DNA of 64,000 nucleotides from Neurospora tetraspora (Eukaryota; Ascomycota; Sordariomycetes; Sordariales; Sordariaceae). Shown here piece after piece: positions 45,891 to 56,362 of the stretch; position 1 is the first letter of the stretch, and each line of letters starts with the position of its first letter. The notes under the pieces are model-generated. The model did no database searches. It had not been told where the DNA came from and saw only the letters and a program-made list of their open reading frames with translations. Where the stretch lies: assembly GCF_033439725.1 (NCBI RefSeq), contig NW_026944388.1, positions 3,534,001-3,598,000 of the forward strand, written 5' to 3'. A program made the position numbers and the translations under genes.

Positions 45891-46310
45891 ATGCGCGTCA
45901 CACGGTGAGCCTCGCTTATGACTACAAGTACCAGCTTTGCGATTCCTAACAACAACGAAAGAGTTCTCCGCGCCGTCCCCAAGAACCCCACGGGGTTCAA
46001 CATCAGCGAGTTCCGTAGAGCTGCCCGTGTGCCCGAACACGATCCTTGGACCAAGAAGTGAGTACAGACAGTTTCGACGCTGTGCTCTTGGAGGAAGTTT
46101 TGATAACCAACACGAGACCCCCCGCTCCCCGAAAACAGCGAGTCCTGGCGTACCACCGGCCAATTCTCCCGCGCCGAACGCTTCAAGGGCGCTCTTCCTG
46201 GCTTTGGCACCGCCTCCGTCGCCTTTGCTATTTACTGCGTCTACGAGCATCTCTTTCTCAAGGATGAGCACCACCACGATGGTACTGCGTCCGCCGTCAC
46301 TGCGCACTGA
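45891..46310 (+). CDS. Mitochondrial complex I subunit NDUFB3 (B12)
   Basis: Exons 45891-45904, 45962-46057 and 46139-46310 give 93 residues. The first exon is only 14 bp (MRVT plus two bases); the intron has CCTAAC and an unusual GAAAG acceptor. The conserved pattern is PKNPTGFNISEFRRAAR, then DPWTKKNESWRTTGQFSR across the second splice, then a single membrane helix FGTASVAFAIYCVYEHLFL and a histidine-rich tail. NDUFB3 is an accessory subunit of the membrane arm of NADH:ubiquinone oxidoreductase. The start could lie slightly elsewhere, but the first exon keeps frame and has good signals. Confidence 0.87.
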
Positions 46311-47217
46311 GATATAGACGGGGATGGACATGGAGATGGAAATGGAGATGGAGAAGAGTGTCTGAGTCGGACTGGGTGGATCCGGGTGATATTCAGAGGG
46401 GGGCAGGGCGTTGATATGGGGTATACATGAACAAACGACAAACAGGACGCCTACAAACGCCAGATATCATAGATAACTGGCAGCCGAGCTCTGGTTGAAA
46501 GAGCTTCACCAGAGAAGTCTATCTCGGATGGCGGGAAAGATACAGAAGAGGAACATGACAGTACCATACATAAGACGGGGAGGCTCTTACGGGAGGGCGG
46601 GGCTATAATAGACTGGTCTCCAACAGAACATAAATATCATTACATCGAAGTGATGGAGACTTCCAGGGTCATATGGTTCCTGGTTATGCGTATGTAACAA
46701 TTTACTTCCCAAATACTTCAACGAGACAGCCGTAACGTTAGACATGCTTGCCACCAGGGGGTATAAGTAGACATCTTTGTACCTATAAACATCAAACAGT
46801 GAATTTAGAAAGGGAACCCAGCACTTTTATATACATTATCTGTCTTTTTACATGCTTCTGTGTTGACCTTGATCGGTCTCCTCATTGTCCACTTCATCCC
46901 GACATCATAAAAACCCTTTCTCTCTCTCTCCTCCCTTGAAAACCCTCCCGAACTACCTAGTGCCAACCCCCCCATTCTGGTATATCTATCATCTTAGCAT
47001 TTAACGAAATGGTATCTGTTTCAACGGAACCCACAGACACACACAATGCAAAAAAGAAACAAAACCCAGAGTCTAGCCCGCGGTGGCTAGGTCATGCTAA
47101 ATGTTGTTGTCATCCACGGCCATTACTCAAAAAAAAAAAGCAAAAACAAAAGCCAAAAGGCAAAGTCATAAAAGCCCTTGAAACGCCACATCAACTGGAG
47201 GGAAACGACAACAGCTT
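46311..47217. other. Convergent 3' flanks of ndufb3 and the coiled-coil gene
   Basis: No gene is seen. A short TC-rich run lies near 46918-46934 and an A-rich run near 47128-47150. Confidence 0.5.
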
Positions 47218-48858
47218 TTACAAGCCGATGCCATTGATCAAATCCAAACATCCCTCGACCGCCACCTCCAACTCGCCCACGCGCTCCTTCAGGTGCCTGT
47301 TCTCGTCACGCAGCAAGCCGACCGTGTCCCAGGCCATGCTGGCGTCCTGGCCCTTGCAGTTCATGCAGCCCTCCGAGCCGGGCGCGATGCCCCTGATGAT
47401 CTTCTGGAACGCGCTCATCTGGGTGCCCACGATCTTGGGCTTGGGCGTGGTCGGGACCGGGGGAGGGGGGCCCATGGATCTTCTCTTGTTGGTGACGCTT
47501 ATGTTCCGCTGCAGGGCTGACGCCGACGCCGTTACCGACGGGGCGGGGCTGTTGACGATGCTCATGGTACCATCAAAACCGCCACCAGGAATGATGGGGC
47601 TGCGGCACCGCGCGGAGAACACGCTCTCGCTCTCGGCGACGCTGTCGGTGTCGGTCGAGTACGAGTAGTCCGTCTTGATGGTGCTGGTGCTCTCGCGCCA
47701 CTTGCGCCGGGCTTGGTAGTCGGCGTCGACGCCGAGGTCCTCCGACACGACGCTGCACTCGGACATGATGGTCGACGTGCGCTGCGGGACGGGACGGAAC
47801 TTGCTGCGCTCGAAGGCGACCTCGTCCATCAGCTTCTGGATGGCCTGCTCGTGCTCTGAAGCCTTGCGCGCCATGCCCTCGAGCTGCATCTTCAGGTGCT
47901 GGGCGCGCGTCTCGGCTGCTTCGATCTCATCGCGCTGGGCGGACTTCTCGGCTTCCAGGTCGCGGACGGCGATCACGCGCTCGCGGTAGGCGGCTTGCAT
48001 CTTGGTAAGCAGCCCGATGGCGTTGGCCTGCAGGTTCTTGTAGGCGGCCGAGGAGGAGGTGTCAGCGGTGGGGGCAGCCCCGTTGGGAGGGAACAGGGCG
48101 GCCTCGATGTCGAGGTTGCAGAGCTCGTCGTCGACGGCCGGGCCGGAGGGCGCCGGGCCCGGCGTGAACTTATGCGTGATGGCCGATATGAGCCGGGAGG
48201 TGACGTTGCCCTTGGGCGTGGATGGCTCATGCATGCTGCTGCGGTTGCTGAACTGGCTGGCGTTGGTCCCGCTTCTACGCGACCTTGTGGGCGTCTTGTC
48301 CATGGAGGTGTCGCCGTCGCGAACGGAGCCGGTCAGGGACTGACCATCCGCCGCCTTGGTGCTGCGGGCTGTTAAGGTGGGAGCCATTCCCAATGCTTCT
48401 GCTGCTGCCGAGCCCGAGCTGTTGAGCCAGTCGGCAAACCCTCCTTGGGAACTGTCCGGTTGCTCCGAGGAGGAGGCGGGCTGGTTTCCGGTGCCGAAGG
48501 TGAGGGCGATCAGGTTGGGGAACGAGTTCCCGCGGCGATGTTTGTTAGGACCCGAGCCCGACTCAGCGTCTTGCTCGGAAAAGCCGCTGTGGTACTCTTG
48601 CAAGGGGGGGAAGGAGGGGGCTGGGACGATGATGGTCGAGGCTGGGCGAGGCGGTGGAGTGGGAACTACGCGCGGCTTCTCAGGTACTCTTGGGGGGACG
48701 ACGTTGTGCTCTGAACTGACGGATCTGATCTTGTCCAGAGATCCTCGCAGGGCTAGGGCTTTGGGAGGAGGTGTTGGACGTGCAATGGGGCGTTGGGGAG
48801 GCGGTAAGTCTCTTGCTGGCTGCGAGGGGGGCAGAGCAGGATTGGGTCTAAGGGGCAT
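47218..48858 (-). CDS. Proline-rich coiled-coil protein of unknown function
   Basis: This is a single exon of 546 residues starting MPLRPNPALPPSQPARDLPP. The first ~95 residues are proline-rich with several PxxP stretches that could bind SH3 domains. Residues about 95-265 are Ser/Thr-rich and disordered, with basic phosphosite-like motifs such as KTPTRSRRSG. A coiled coil follows at about 271-355, then another serine-rich stretch. The C-terminal ~80 residues look conserved: QMSAFQKIIRGIAPGSEGCM, NCKGQDASMAW and a closing heptad segment ENRHLKERVGELEVAV. The CMNC pair is a single CxxC, too little for a zinc domain. I do not recognise the family; a cytoskeletal or polarity scaffold is one guess only. 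Confidence 0.8.
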   Translation of the reverse strand: MPLRPNPALPPSQPARDLPPPQRPIARPTPPPKALALRGSLDKIRSVSSEHNVVPPRVPEKPRVVPTPPPRPASTIIVPAPSFPPLQEYHSGFSEQDAESGSGPNKHRRGNSFPNLIALTFGTGNQPASSSEQPDSSQGGFADWLNSSGSAAAEALGMAPTLTARSTKAADGQSLTGSVRDGDTSMDKTPTRSRRSGTNASQFSNRSSMHEPSTPKGNVTSRLISAITHKFTPGPAPSGPAVDDELCNLDIEAALFPPNGAAPTADTSSSAAYKNLQANAIGLLTKMQAAYRERVIAVRDLEAEKSAQRDEIEAAETRAQHLKMQLEGMARKASEHEQAIQKLMDEVAFERSKFRPVPQRTSTIMSECSVVSEDLGVDADYQARRKWRESTSTIKTDYSYSTDTDSVAESESVFSARCRSPIIPGGGFDGTMSIVNSPAPSVTASASALQRNISVTNKRRSMGPPPPVPTTPKPKIVGTQMSAFQKIIRGIAPGSEGCMNCKGQDASMAWDTVGLLRDENRHLKERVGELEVAVEGCLDLINGIGL

Positions 48859-49926
48859 GATGCAGTAAGGTTTGGAATGCCGCAGTATCCCTGGAGGTCC
48901 CGTGTGTTTTCTCCTGTGTCTCCCCTGGTAGTCCCTGGTAGGCGAATCTAGCCGTTGTTGGTCTGGCCGGCCGGGTTATTGTTTTGTTTGGCGGGGCCGG
49001 AGTGTTTCTTTTAAGTCCAGGCGACCGAATGTCCGGCTCCTCTACCGCCGTATTATTCTAGGAATACGGAGGGCCAATGTGTACAATATGTGGATGATCT
49101 CTGGGACTGATGCCAGTTTCGACGCCAAAGCAGGACAATGGAATGCAACAAGCTTCCACAGCTTCCACGGTGTGTAGTTGAGGTGGAATCGGTGGCAATT
49201 GGTGGCGGGGATCCTAAGTCGTGTTTTTGTTTCCAAGAGGGGGAGTTCCTTGCGTCGAAGGTGAACTCGAGTCGGGCTTCGAAGATGTGCGGAGGTGGAC
49301 GGGGCGAAGAGTAGTTTATGCTGGCGTGCCGTGGTCTCATGCGCTCATTTCAGGGGTCCAAAGTCTTGACCGATATATTGCTCCGGAGAGGTGTAGACCG
49401 ATGTAGGCGCACGAGATCAGATGCTATCGTCCGAACAGGCGGGTTGGGTGAAATGGGAGTCGAACCTGGACGGTGATAGAGGAAAAGAATTTGTCGATAA
49501 CCAAAGCCATTCAAGAATCGAAACCAAGGGAAAATATCAAGGGGTAGACCCGAAGAAAAAAAAACCTAAACAAGGTCCAACGGTCTGGAGAAGTTTGAAC
49601 CGAAGCGAGGTCCCGTTCTCCCCTTTTTTTGGTGATTGCGCGCACGCGGCGGCACCACCACACCCACCAGTCCACCACCACTGAATGGGGGCCACCACCG
49701 TCCGCAACAGGGATCGCGGGATAGGAGACACAGCCAAGGCGGACGCACCTTTCAATGAACTCCAGGGGTTCGCTAACCCTTCCTGTTCTCTTTTCCGTTT
49801 TCCGGGGTCGTGAAGAAGCTAGAGATTCCCAACCTTCTTTTTCGAAGCCTTGGCAACCTGACGTCTGCAGAACCGACAAGGATCCCGCCGATTGGTCCGG
49901 CCCCGGCACTGCGGACTGCGGCACCG

Positions 49927-49953
49927 TGGCACGCACTTGGCACGCACTTGGCA
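49927..49953 (+). repeat. Short tandem repeat, 11-bp unit
   Basis: TGGCACGCACT occurs twice in tandem, followed by TGGCA. Confidence 0.8.
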
Positions 49954-50131
49954 AAAAAGCAAGTGCATTGTAACTTGTGCACCATCACCGCATTTTGAAG
50001 ACTTCATTATTTCTGAGCATTTTTCTACGATTCTTTCCTCAAAAACAATCCTCACGGTGTTTCCATTGCTTGGGCAGTTTTCCCATATGCTTACAGCTTT
50101 TCATTTTATCTTCAACATTGTGCCGCCCTAT

Positions 50132-50143
50132 GCCCACGTGGGC
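50132..50143. promoter_or_regulatory. Palindrome GCCCACGTGGGC with central E-box
   Basis: This is a perfect 12-bp dyad around CACGTG, a good candidate for a bHLH factor site such as CBF1 or the phosphate regulator class. It is far from start codons, so its role is open. Confidence 0.35.
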
Positions 50144-50801
50144 TGTTGCGGAAAGTTGAATCGGACCTGCCGAGTATCAGACGGTCCCGTCGTGGGTCTG
50201 TGCAATTTCATCGGCCCCAGAAATCGACAAAATGTTCAAATTGACGAGTTTCATCCAACTGGCATTTCCACTCACAAGCAGTCCACTATGTACACACAGC
50301 ATATCTCGGAACGATCGTCACGAGAAGACATCCCCAGAAGAAGCAGGATTCTAGAGGTAGACAGACATCATACGTAGCCATGCCTGCCATGCTGTCGTGG
50401 ACTCGTGGATTTGGACTCGTGGTATTATACGCATTTTATAGCCTCCTCCCACGCCTCCATTCTATGCATATGTATCAAAATGTTGACGAATGCTGGGTCC
50501 CACGAGTCCCCCGAAACGGACAACCACATCATCGTGCATCATGATGAAACACTGCATCACCGCCCGCCCGCTGGGTGTGGTTGGTACGTACCGCTTACAT
50601 GCTGCTTGGCTGCTTCTCTTCAGCCTTGTGTCGATTTCGTAGAAGCGGTTGTGATAATCCTTGTTGGAGACTATGATACTATCTTCAGGGGCATCTCGCT
50701 TGGTGTCTGGATTTACATTTGCTCTTGGGTTTGAAGATCACAAAAAGGGAGAAGACAATCCAGAATCTCTTCAGGGTGAGAAGTTCGAAGAAACTCCCAG
50801 A

Positions 50802-50817
50802 CTAACCCTAACCCTTG
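50802..50817 (+). repeat. Interstitial telomere-like motif (CCCTAA)
   Basis: CTAACCCTAACCCTTG contains two consecutive CCCTAA-type units. Confidence 0.5.
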
Positions 50818-51464
50818 AAGAGATGCCTTGATCCTCTTCCCAAGAGACATTGACCCCTTTGCTGTATCTCGATGATGATTGCATCGGTCCTCCGGGGCCA
50901 AATTGAACTCAAACGTCTTCTCCGGCTTGTCAATGACAAGTGTTTGGCGTTTAGTCGTTTTCTCCCCTGATATACAAACGGTTCTGAGCGTGATGCGGCA
51001 GCTCTAGCTGTATCGCCAAGTTGCTGCACTTCATTGAGGAGTGGCCGCTTTGATAATTCCGAAGCATAGCAATACTTCGTGATCATTCTTCAAGGTAATG
51101 ATAATGTCAATATGGAGCTGTTTTCAGTCCAGTCAGCACTCCCGAAATCTAGGGAGTCTGGCAATCCGTGCCGAGCCACAACCGGGCTCATCCTCACACA
51201 CATCCATATCCTCACGCAAAACGCCATTCATAGGAACCATTCGTTGGAAGAAAAATCGCCCTTTTTGCTCACGCTTGAGCATGCATGTCAGAAACGACCC
51301 ATTGTCGTTAGGTATACCTGACAAGAATCCCGCCTCCTACACATCCATCTCTCGCCCCCGCTCCCTCCCCTCTTCACATTGCCTCCCCTTTCCCCTTGCC
51401 TACCAAGCACAAAAAAAACCAACTCCAAAACAAGCACACAAAAGGAAGGAAAAAACCAATGGAT

Positions 51465-52521
51465 TTAGTAGAAAGACTCGACCATGGTATCCTTGAGGCT
51501 GGAGTTGATCTGGCCGGGCGCGGCACCCTCTCCTAACCTGAACACGCTCTCGATAACACTAAGCTCGGGCGCCGTGGTGTCGAGGCCGGTGACGGCCATC
51601 CAGTCGTTGACCACCATGCCGCCGCCGATGACGTTGGAACCTCTGTTGATGGAGCCGGCCACCAGCGGTACCTGGAGCAGGGAGCTGAGCTCGTCCTGGT
51701 CCTGGATGCTGGTCTTGGGGTGGACGAGGCCGCCCTGGTTGCTGAGCGCCATGTAGCTGCCGACGAGCACGTTGTCGGCAATGGTCTGGCGGAACACCTC
51801 GACGCCGAGCACGTCGGCAATGATCTCTTCGGTTTCACGCTCCAGATCCGGGTGGATCAGCGCCGTGTGGTCGTTGCACACGATCACGTTGCCCAGGGCC
51901 GACAGGCGCTCCTCGATACGTTGTATGCGCACGTCGTCGGGGAGACTGTTGCGCAGATGTTGCAGTTCCTGGTCGCTTGTGCTGGTGGGGACGAGGAGAC
52001 CTTTGCGGTTACTGTTTTTTTTGGTCATGGTTAGCTTACCGATATCCATATTCCCATTCTGATTTTGCGCTCCCAGAGCTGGGACTTGAGAGTTGGACAA
52101 AAATGGAAAGGGAAGAGCGCATACCCAGCTGTTAGGCGACCGATAATCCTTGTGCCGGCAATGGTGGTTCTGCAGATAGGGATAACATCTTGAAGCTCGG
52201 CCTCGAAGACGCTGTAAAAGTTCTCGCTGGCACCGACGGCAACCAAAGCGTAAGAGTTTGTAAGTGTGGAAAAGACTCCAACCCTGTGAGAAAACAGACA
52301 ATGTCAGCACATCTGTTACTTGATATCCCGTATGACCACCCTCCGCTCCCCATTCCGATTCAGAGTCGCCTTGCTGTCGCGGTGTTAAGCATGGTATTGA
52401 TGTCGTTGTCGGTGGCGGGCGGGGCAGATTTTCGATTTTCGCATCGCAATTCCATCTTGGGACGTGGAGGCCAAGCGAAAACTTACTCGTTGGAGTTCTC
52501 GAACTGGGCGCGGACAGCCAT
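51465..52521 (-). CDS. tif-6: Eukaryotic translation initiation factor 6 (eIF6/TIF6)
   Basis: Exons 52487-52521, 52125-52283 and 51465-52011 give 246 residues, the standard eIF6 length. The start is [16 protein letters not shown], with the Glu codon split by the first intron (203 bp). The second intron (113 bp) ends in an A-rich CAG and restores RLTAGNRKGLL. The five-fold repeated fold is evident in segments such as [18 protein letters not shown] and [17 protein letters not shown]. eIF6 binds the nascent 60S subunit, is needed for 60S biogenesis, and blocks premature joining with 40S until release by SDO1/EFL1. Confidence 0.96.
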
Positions 52522-53211
52522 GGCTTCGGGTTTTCTCGTGTAGTGCTGCTGGTGATCTTCCTTTGCTTGGTGGTGAAGTGGTAATCCGAGAGAGACGGAT
52601 AGATTGAGTTTATGCGACAGAAGGTATAGAATGCTGTTTGCTGCTTTGCGAATGACGACTGGTGGGGTGGGCGATGGAAGGAAAATATAATCTGATAGCG
52701 ACTGGGCTAGGTGAGAAGTGGGGCGCTATCAAATCTGGAATCTGGACTGCGGTTTCTAGCAACCAGCTTTTGGGGCAGCGGGTACCAAGACCCTTACATA
52801 TATACAAGTACCTTCAACAAGACAAGCATACATGCGGCTTACCAACCCAACCTCTTTTCTCAAACCCTTCCATTTTGCCATTGAGGAGTTTGTCGGCATT
52901 CCACTTGCATGCAATTTCATTTTCCATCACCGGTGACTCAGACAAATCAGAGCAGTCTTGGTAAGGCTACACTAGCAGTACTAGCCACCCTCGGGATGGC
53001 AAAAGGCTTGCCACACAGCCCACTACTCGACGGGCGACTCCAGTGCTACAGCGGGATGGAAGCTCGCCCAATGGAAACTTTAATGAAGAAGTTGTGCTGC
53101 GGATAGTGTTGTATAATATCACAGGATCCTGGCGGTTGAGATGCTAGAAGTCGAGACAGAGATTCATTCATTTTGACCATCTTTGTTGGACTGGTTCGCT
53201 CAGCTCATACT

Positions 53212-53223
53212 GAACCCTAACCC
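53212..53223 (+). repeat. Interstitial telomere-like motif (CCCTAA)
   Basis: GAACCCTAACCC holds about one and a half CCCTAA units just left of the AT-rich relic. Confidence 0.4.
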
Positions 53224-53399
53224 ACAAAGTCACGATTCGGCCTCCTCAATCCATGTCGCTACAGAATAACGATGAGAACGACCAGAGTGTTATAAAGGGA
53301 CCGGATCATCATCTTCAGTCATGAGCGAAGCAAAGGAAAATCGGTGAATATCCGCATGAATTTGTGCGATATGTACCCATTTCATAACGGCATGGGGAG

Positions 53400-53680
53400 G
53401 CAAAAAAAAAAACTAATGTACAGCGCGCGCTAGCTAATTAAAGTTTTATATTGGTTACTTCATTTGATATTAAACGTTAAAATGCCTTTATATTAACTGC
53501 TCCTAGAACGTAGAATTGAACATTTTAGCAGTTCATGATAGATTCATATGGTCGTGTAAGTTAGGATTGCTTATAGTAGGTATATAAAAAAACGGATATA
53601 TATTAATTTGCTAACAAAATTGTAAGGTTGGCCATGTACCTAAATTTTTTCGGGAATCCATTCACTTTCGTGAATCCATG
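53400..53680. repeat. AT-rich block, likely RIP-mutated transposon relic
   Basis: The block is dominated by A and T with many TA dinucleotides (for example TATATATTAATTTG), in sharp contrast to GC-balanced flanks. Repeat-induced point mutation in Neurospora converts C to T in duplicated DNA and leaves such tracts. No coding frame remains. The assignment is compositional only. Confidence 0.55.
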
Positions 53681-53684
53681 CACC

Positions 53685-53709
53685 AGACCCATTGCGCAGC
53701 AATGGGTCT
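53685..53709. repeat. 25-bp palindrome at the edge of the AT-rich block
   Basis: Arms AGACCCATTGC and GCAATGGGTCT flank a 3-base centre; it would form a stable hairpin in RNA or single-stranded DNA. Confidence 0.9.
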
Positions 53710-54012
53710 GAGAGGCGTTTCTAGCCCAGACGAGTATGCAGTTGCCTTCTCTATATATACATAGCAGCTTACCCCCAAAAAAGTCCGGGTAGGGTGTTAT
53801 TGCTTTTCGCGGGCGGTCCCCATACAGAACCCCGCACGCACTAATATCTCGCTACTGTACGGACCGTTTTTCCCGCAAACTGTCCGCAAAAAGAATTGTT
53901 AGGCCTGACATTTATTGTGCAATTACTGTTAAGGACTGCTTTCAACCCGTGAGCCTCGCGTAAAATCTTCTTTCCACTCCACCGAAAACTATGAACATTA
54001 TCGAATATTACG

Positions 54013-54133
54013 CCCGCGCCCAACATGCCTCCCAAAGCCGCCCGGACTACCGCTCTCCCGCGAGGTGCCCGCAAGGTGCACCGAGAGGAAGACGAAGTCC
54101 TGGCGGCTCTGGGAGGCATGTTGGGCGCGGGTG
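54013..54133. repeat. Inverted repeat of about 35 bp, GC-rich
   Basis: The left arm has CCCGCGCCCAACATGCCTCC and runs on into CAAAGCCGCC. The right arm inverts to the same with few changes (CAGAGCCGCC), then similarity fades. TACGGACC strings flank it on both sides (near 53858, 54138 and 54151), as if part of older element ends. Confidence 0.75.
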
Positions 54134-54504
54134 GGTATACGGACCATTTGTACGGACCACCCTAGAATCCAGCTCTGTACGGGCCACAACCCAGGATCCA
54201 GCCTTACACCCTCAGGGAAGGGTTGAGGACAGCTTGCTGGCCTCCCCGAACACTAGTCTATAAGATACGCGCTTCTGGAGTCACGTACGACTGGGGAAAC
54301 ATCTGGTTGAGGTAAGTACCATGAAGCCGACGCCTTTGAACAAGATGCATCATAACCAAAACTCCAAACTCCCTTGCCCCGGGCTGACCGTCAGACCCTG
54401 ATCCGTTGAAGCTCCGTCTGGTTCGGAACGACTCGAACATTCATATTGCTGACCGTTATACCGGATAATGCATGCTTTGCAAGAACCGATCCTTCTTTGA
54501 CCTC

Positions 54505-56362
54505 TCATTGCAGCGTTTGAGCTGGAAATAGCTGTGGACCAGCAAATCCCTTCGCAATAACCCCCTGAATATCAATGTTCTTGAGAGGATCTGGATGTGG
54601 ACTCCACATCTTGAGCAAGATGTACCGCGCGCTCACCGGCGGGTTGAACTTGATGGTACACTTGTTCTTGTCCTTCTCAATGTAGAACTGAGCCAGAGGA
54701 GACATGAGCGCTCCGCCAACGGCTCGTACCGCCTCCTGCGTAGCCACCTGTGAGGCTTCTCGAGCTCGCTCCAGTTCTGGGGTTGCCGTGTCGTACTCGT
54801 TGCGCCAACTAGCAGAGTGTTGCGCACGAGTGATATCATTCGGCCAGTCCAAAGAGGTGGGATTCCATGGGTCCCTTCCATCGTCACTACTGTCGCTCTC
54901 GAAAGGCAAAGCACCAATCCTGTTGGGGGTTCGCCTACGGCGTACGTGATTCTCGTCTCCTTCGCTTTCATCGTCACTGCATTCGGTCGTAACATTGAAG
55001 GGTTGGGCTGCGGCCGAAAACTCTGGAGGTAGCGCAGCTGTTGCTTGGTCTTCATCATCGTCATCGTCATCATCTATGGTGTTGATCAGATCTGATATGT
55101 AATCGCGTCGATACCTCGAGGGGTAAATCCGGCCATCATCGTCGTGTCGAACCGAGTATATCGTTGGAGTATCGCGAGATGCGCGGGGTCGTGGATTCGC
55201 AGGCTGTTCATACTGGATTTGATATTGCGATGTACGTTTCAACAGATCATCATGTTCCATCGAGACGAACACCATCCCCTCTCGGACTCTATAGAACGGT
55301 CAGCAAGGCCACTCGAAAGACAACCGACAGGGGACAACACATACGGTTGAGAGTAATGTGAGCCAGGCGCTTTGATCACCAACTCTTTCAAACTGAAGAC
55401 AGTACCACCTTGGTGTCGTAGTATGATATTGCACCGGTTCGTCCTTGTGCAGTAAACCGAAGCGTCGTCTTTCAGGATATTCTCCGCCACATAGGCCCGA
55501 CCGTCCCTGAACAAGCCGCCGTCACAGCTAACGATCTCCAAAAGGAGCGGACCCGGTTCCACCTGACCGTATTTGCCATACAGAACGCTTTTATAACTTG
55601 GCGACACCTTGTCGGAATCCAGCTTCCGTCGTTTTGCGCGCCGATAGTTTTCTATTCCTTGGACATCTTCAGGAGGGGTGCCCGTACCGAAGGGCGAGGG
55701 TTGAGAAGAGCTGGACGAGTCTTGAAGCTCCCCGAGCGTCGCATACCTGCGGTCCCTAACAGCGTTCATGTGAGTTCGGTGCAACTCCATTGCTCGGTCA
55801 GAGGGCCAATAACGGGAAGGGCGGGGGCGGCCGTTTTGGCCTCCGGGCGTCGACATGCCGGGTCGCAGTCTTGATCCAAGCGAACGAAGTGACGGAAGCA
55901 AGGGTGGTGTAGGGGTCGAAGAACTTGAACTTGGGACGGCAGGCGGCAAGAAGCTGCTAGACGGTTGAGAATCCTGGTTAAATCTCCGGCGAAGGGACCG
56001 GTCAGAGCCGGAGGACATCCTGGACCGAGCGAGCACTCTAGAGGCAGCCTGTTCGAGAGCTAGGTTGCGACTGATGCGGTCGATGCTGTGGTGAAATCTC
56101 TCTAGAGCCTCAAATCGTTCTCGGGATATCGCTGTGGGAGATCTCGGCGGGGGAGCATCGGGTTGGGCGTGGTTTTCGTGAGATTCCGAATCCCAAGGCG
56201 GCCTTGGAGGTCGACTGTCGGACTACGATATGAGAGAAGAATGTTAGTAAGATGTGGTAAGGTGCCAGTGCGTGTCGAAGGCGCAGAGATGGCAGGTGAT
56301 AACGCGGCGATATGTTTGGATGGGGGCCGTGGAAGCGAACGTCAGAAAGGGCAACTTACCAT
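54505..56362 (-). CDS. Uncharacterised protein with possible split discoidin/DOC-like domain
   Basis: Exons 56360-56362 (ATG only), 55345-56222 and 54505-55288 give 554 residues, with introns of 137 and 56 bp. The protein begins MSDSRPPRPPWDSE. A short helical region with ERFHHSIDRISRNLALEQ is followed by a Ser/Pro-rich stretch. Residues about 225-315 hold beta-type segments: ENILKDDASVYCT, RCNIILRHQGG, LKELVIKAP and GMVFVSM. Then ~170 acidic disordered residues with a run of Asp near 360-375 intervene. The end has KCTIKFNPPVSARYILLKMW and IDIQGVIAKGF. The order of strands resembles an F5/8C or APC10/DOC beta-sandwich with a long insertion. That is inference; no function is assigned. Confidence 0.78.

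Larger units (their letters stand above)
48859..51464. other. Intergenic, gene-poor, no gene supported
   Basis: About 2.6 kb lies upstream of the coiled-coil gene and downstream of the eIF6 gene. It contains an 11-bp tandem repeat (49927-49953), a 12-bp CACGTG-centred palindrome (50132-50143) and a telomere-like motif (50802-50817). Short frames have no recognisable product. Confidence 0.5.
52522..54504. other. Intergenic with relic repeat sequence
   Basis: No intact gene is found. It holds a telomere-like motif (53212-53223), an AT-rich block with RIP-like composition (53400-53680), a 25-bp palindrome (53685-53709) and an inverted repeat (54013-54133). The region looks like the remains of transposable elements. 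Confidence 0.6.

Noticed and set aside
45141-46331. 396-codon reverse open frame upstream of caf1 and antisense to ndufb3
   Set aside because: It covers an intergenic region and the exons and introns of ndufb3, has no family pattern or sensible start, and does not join the caf1 frame. It is best seen as chance openness in GC-rich DNA.
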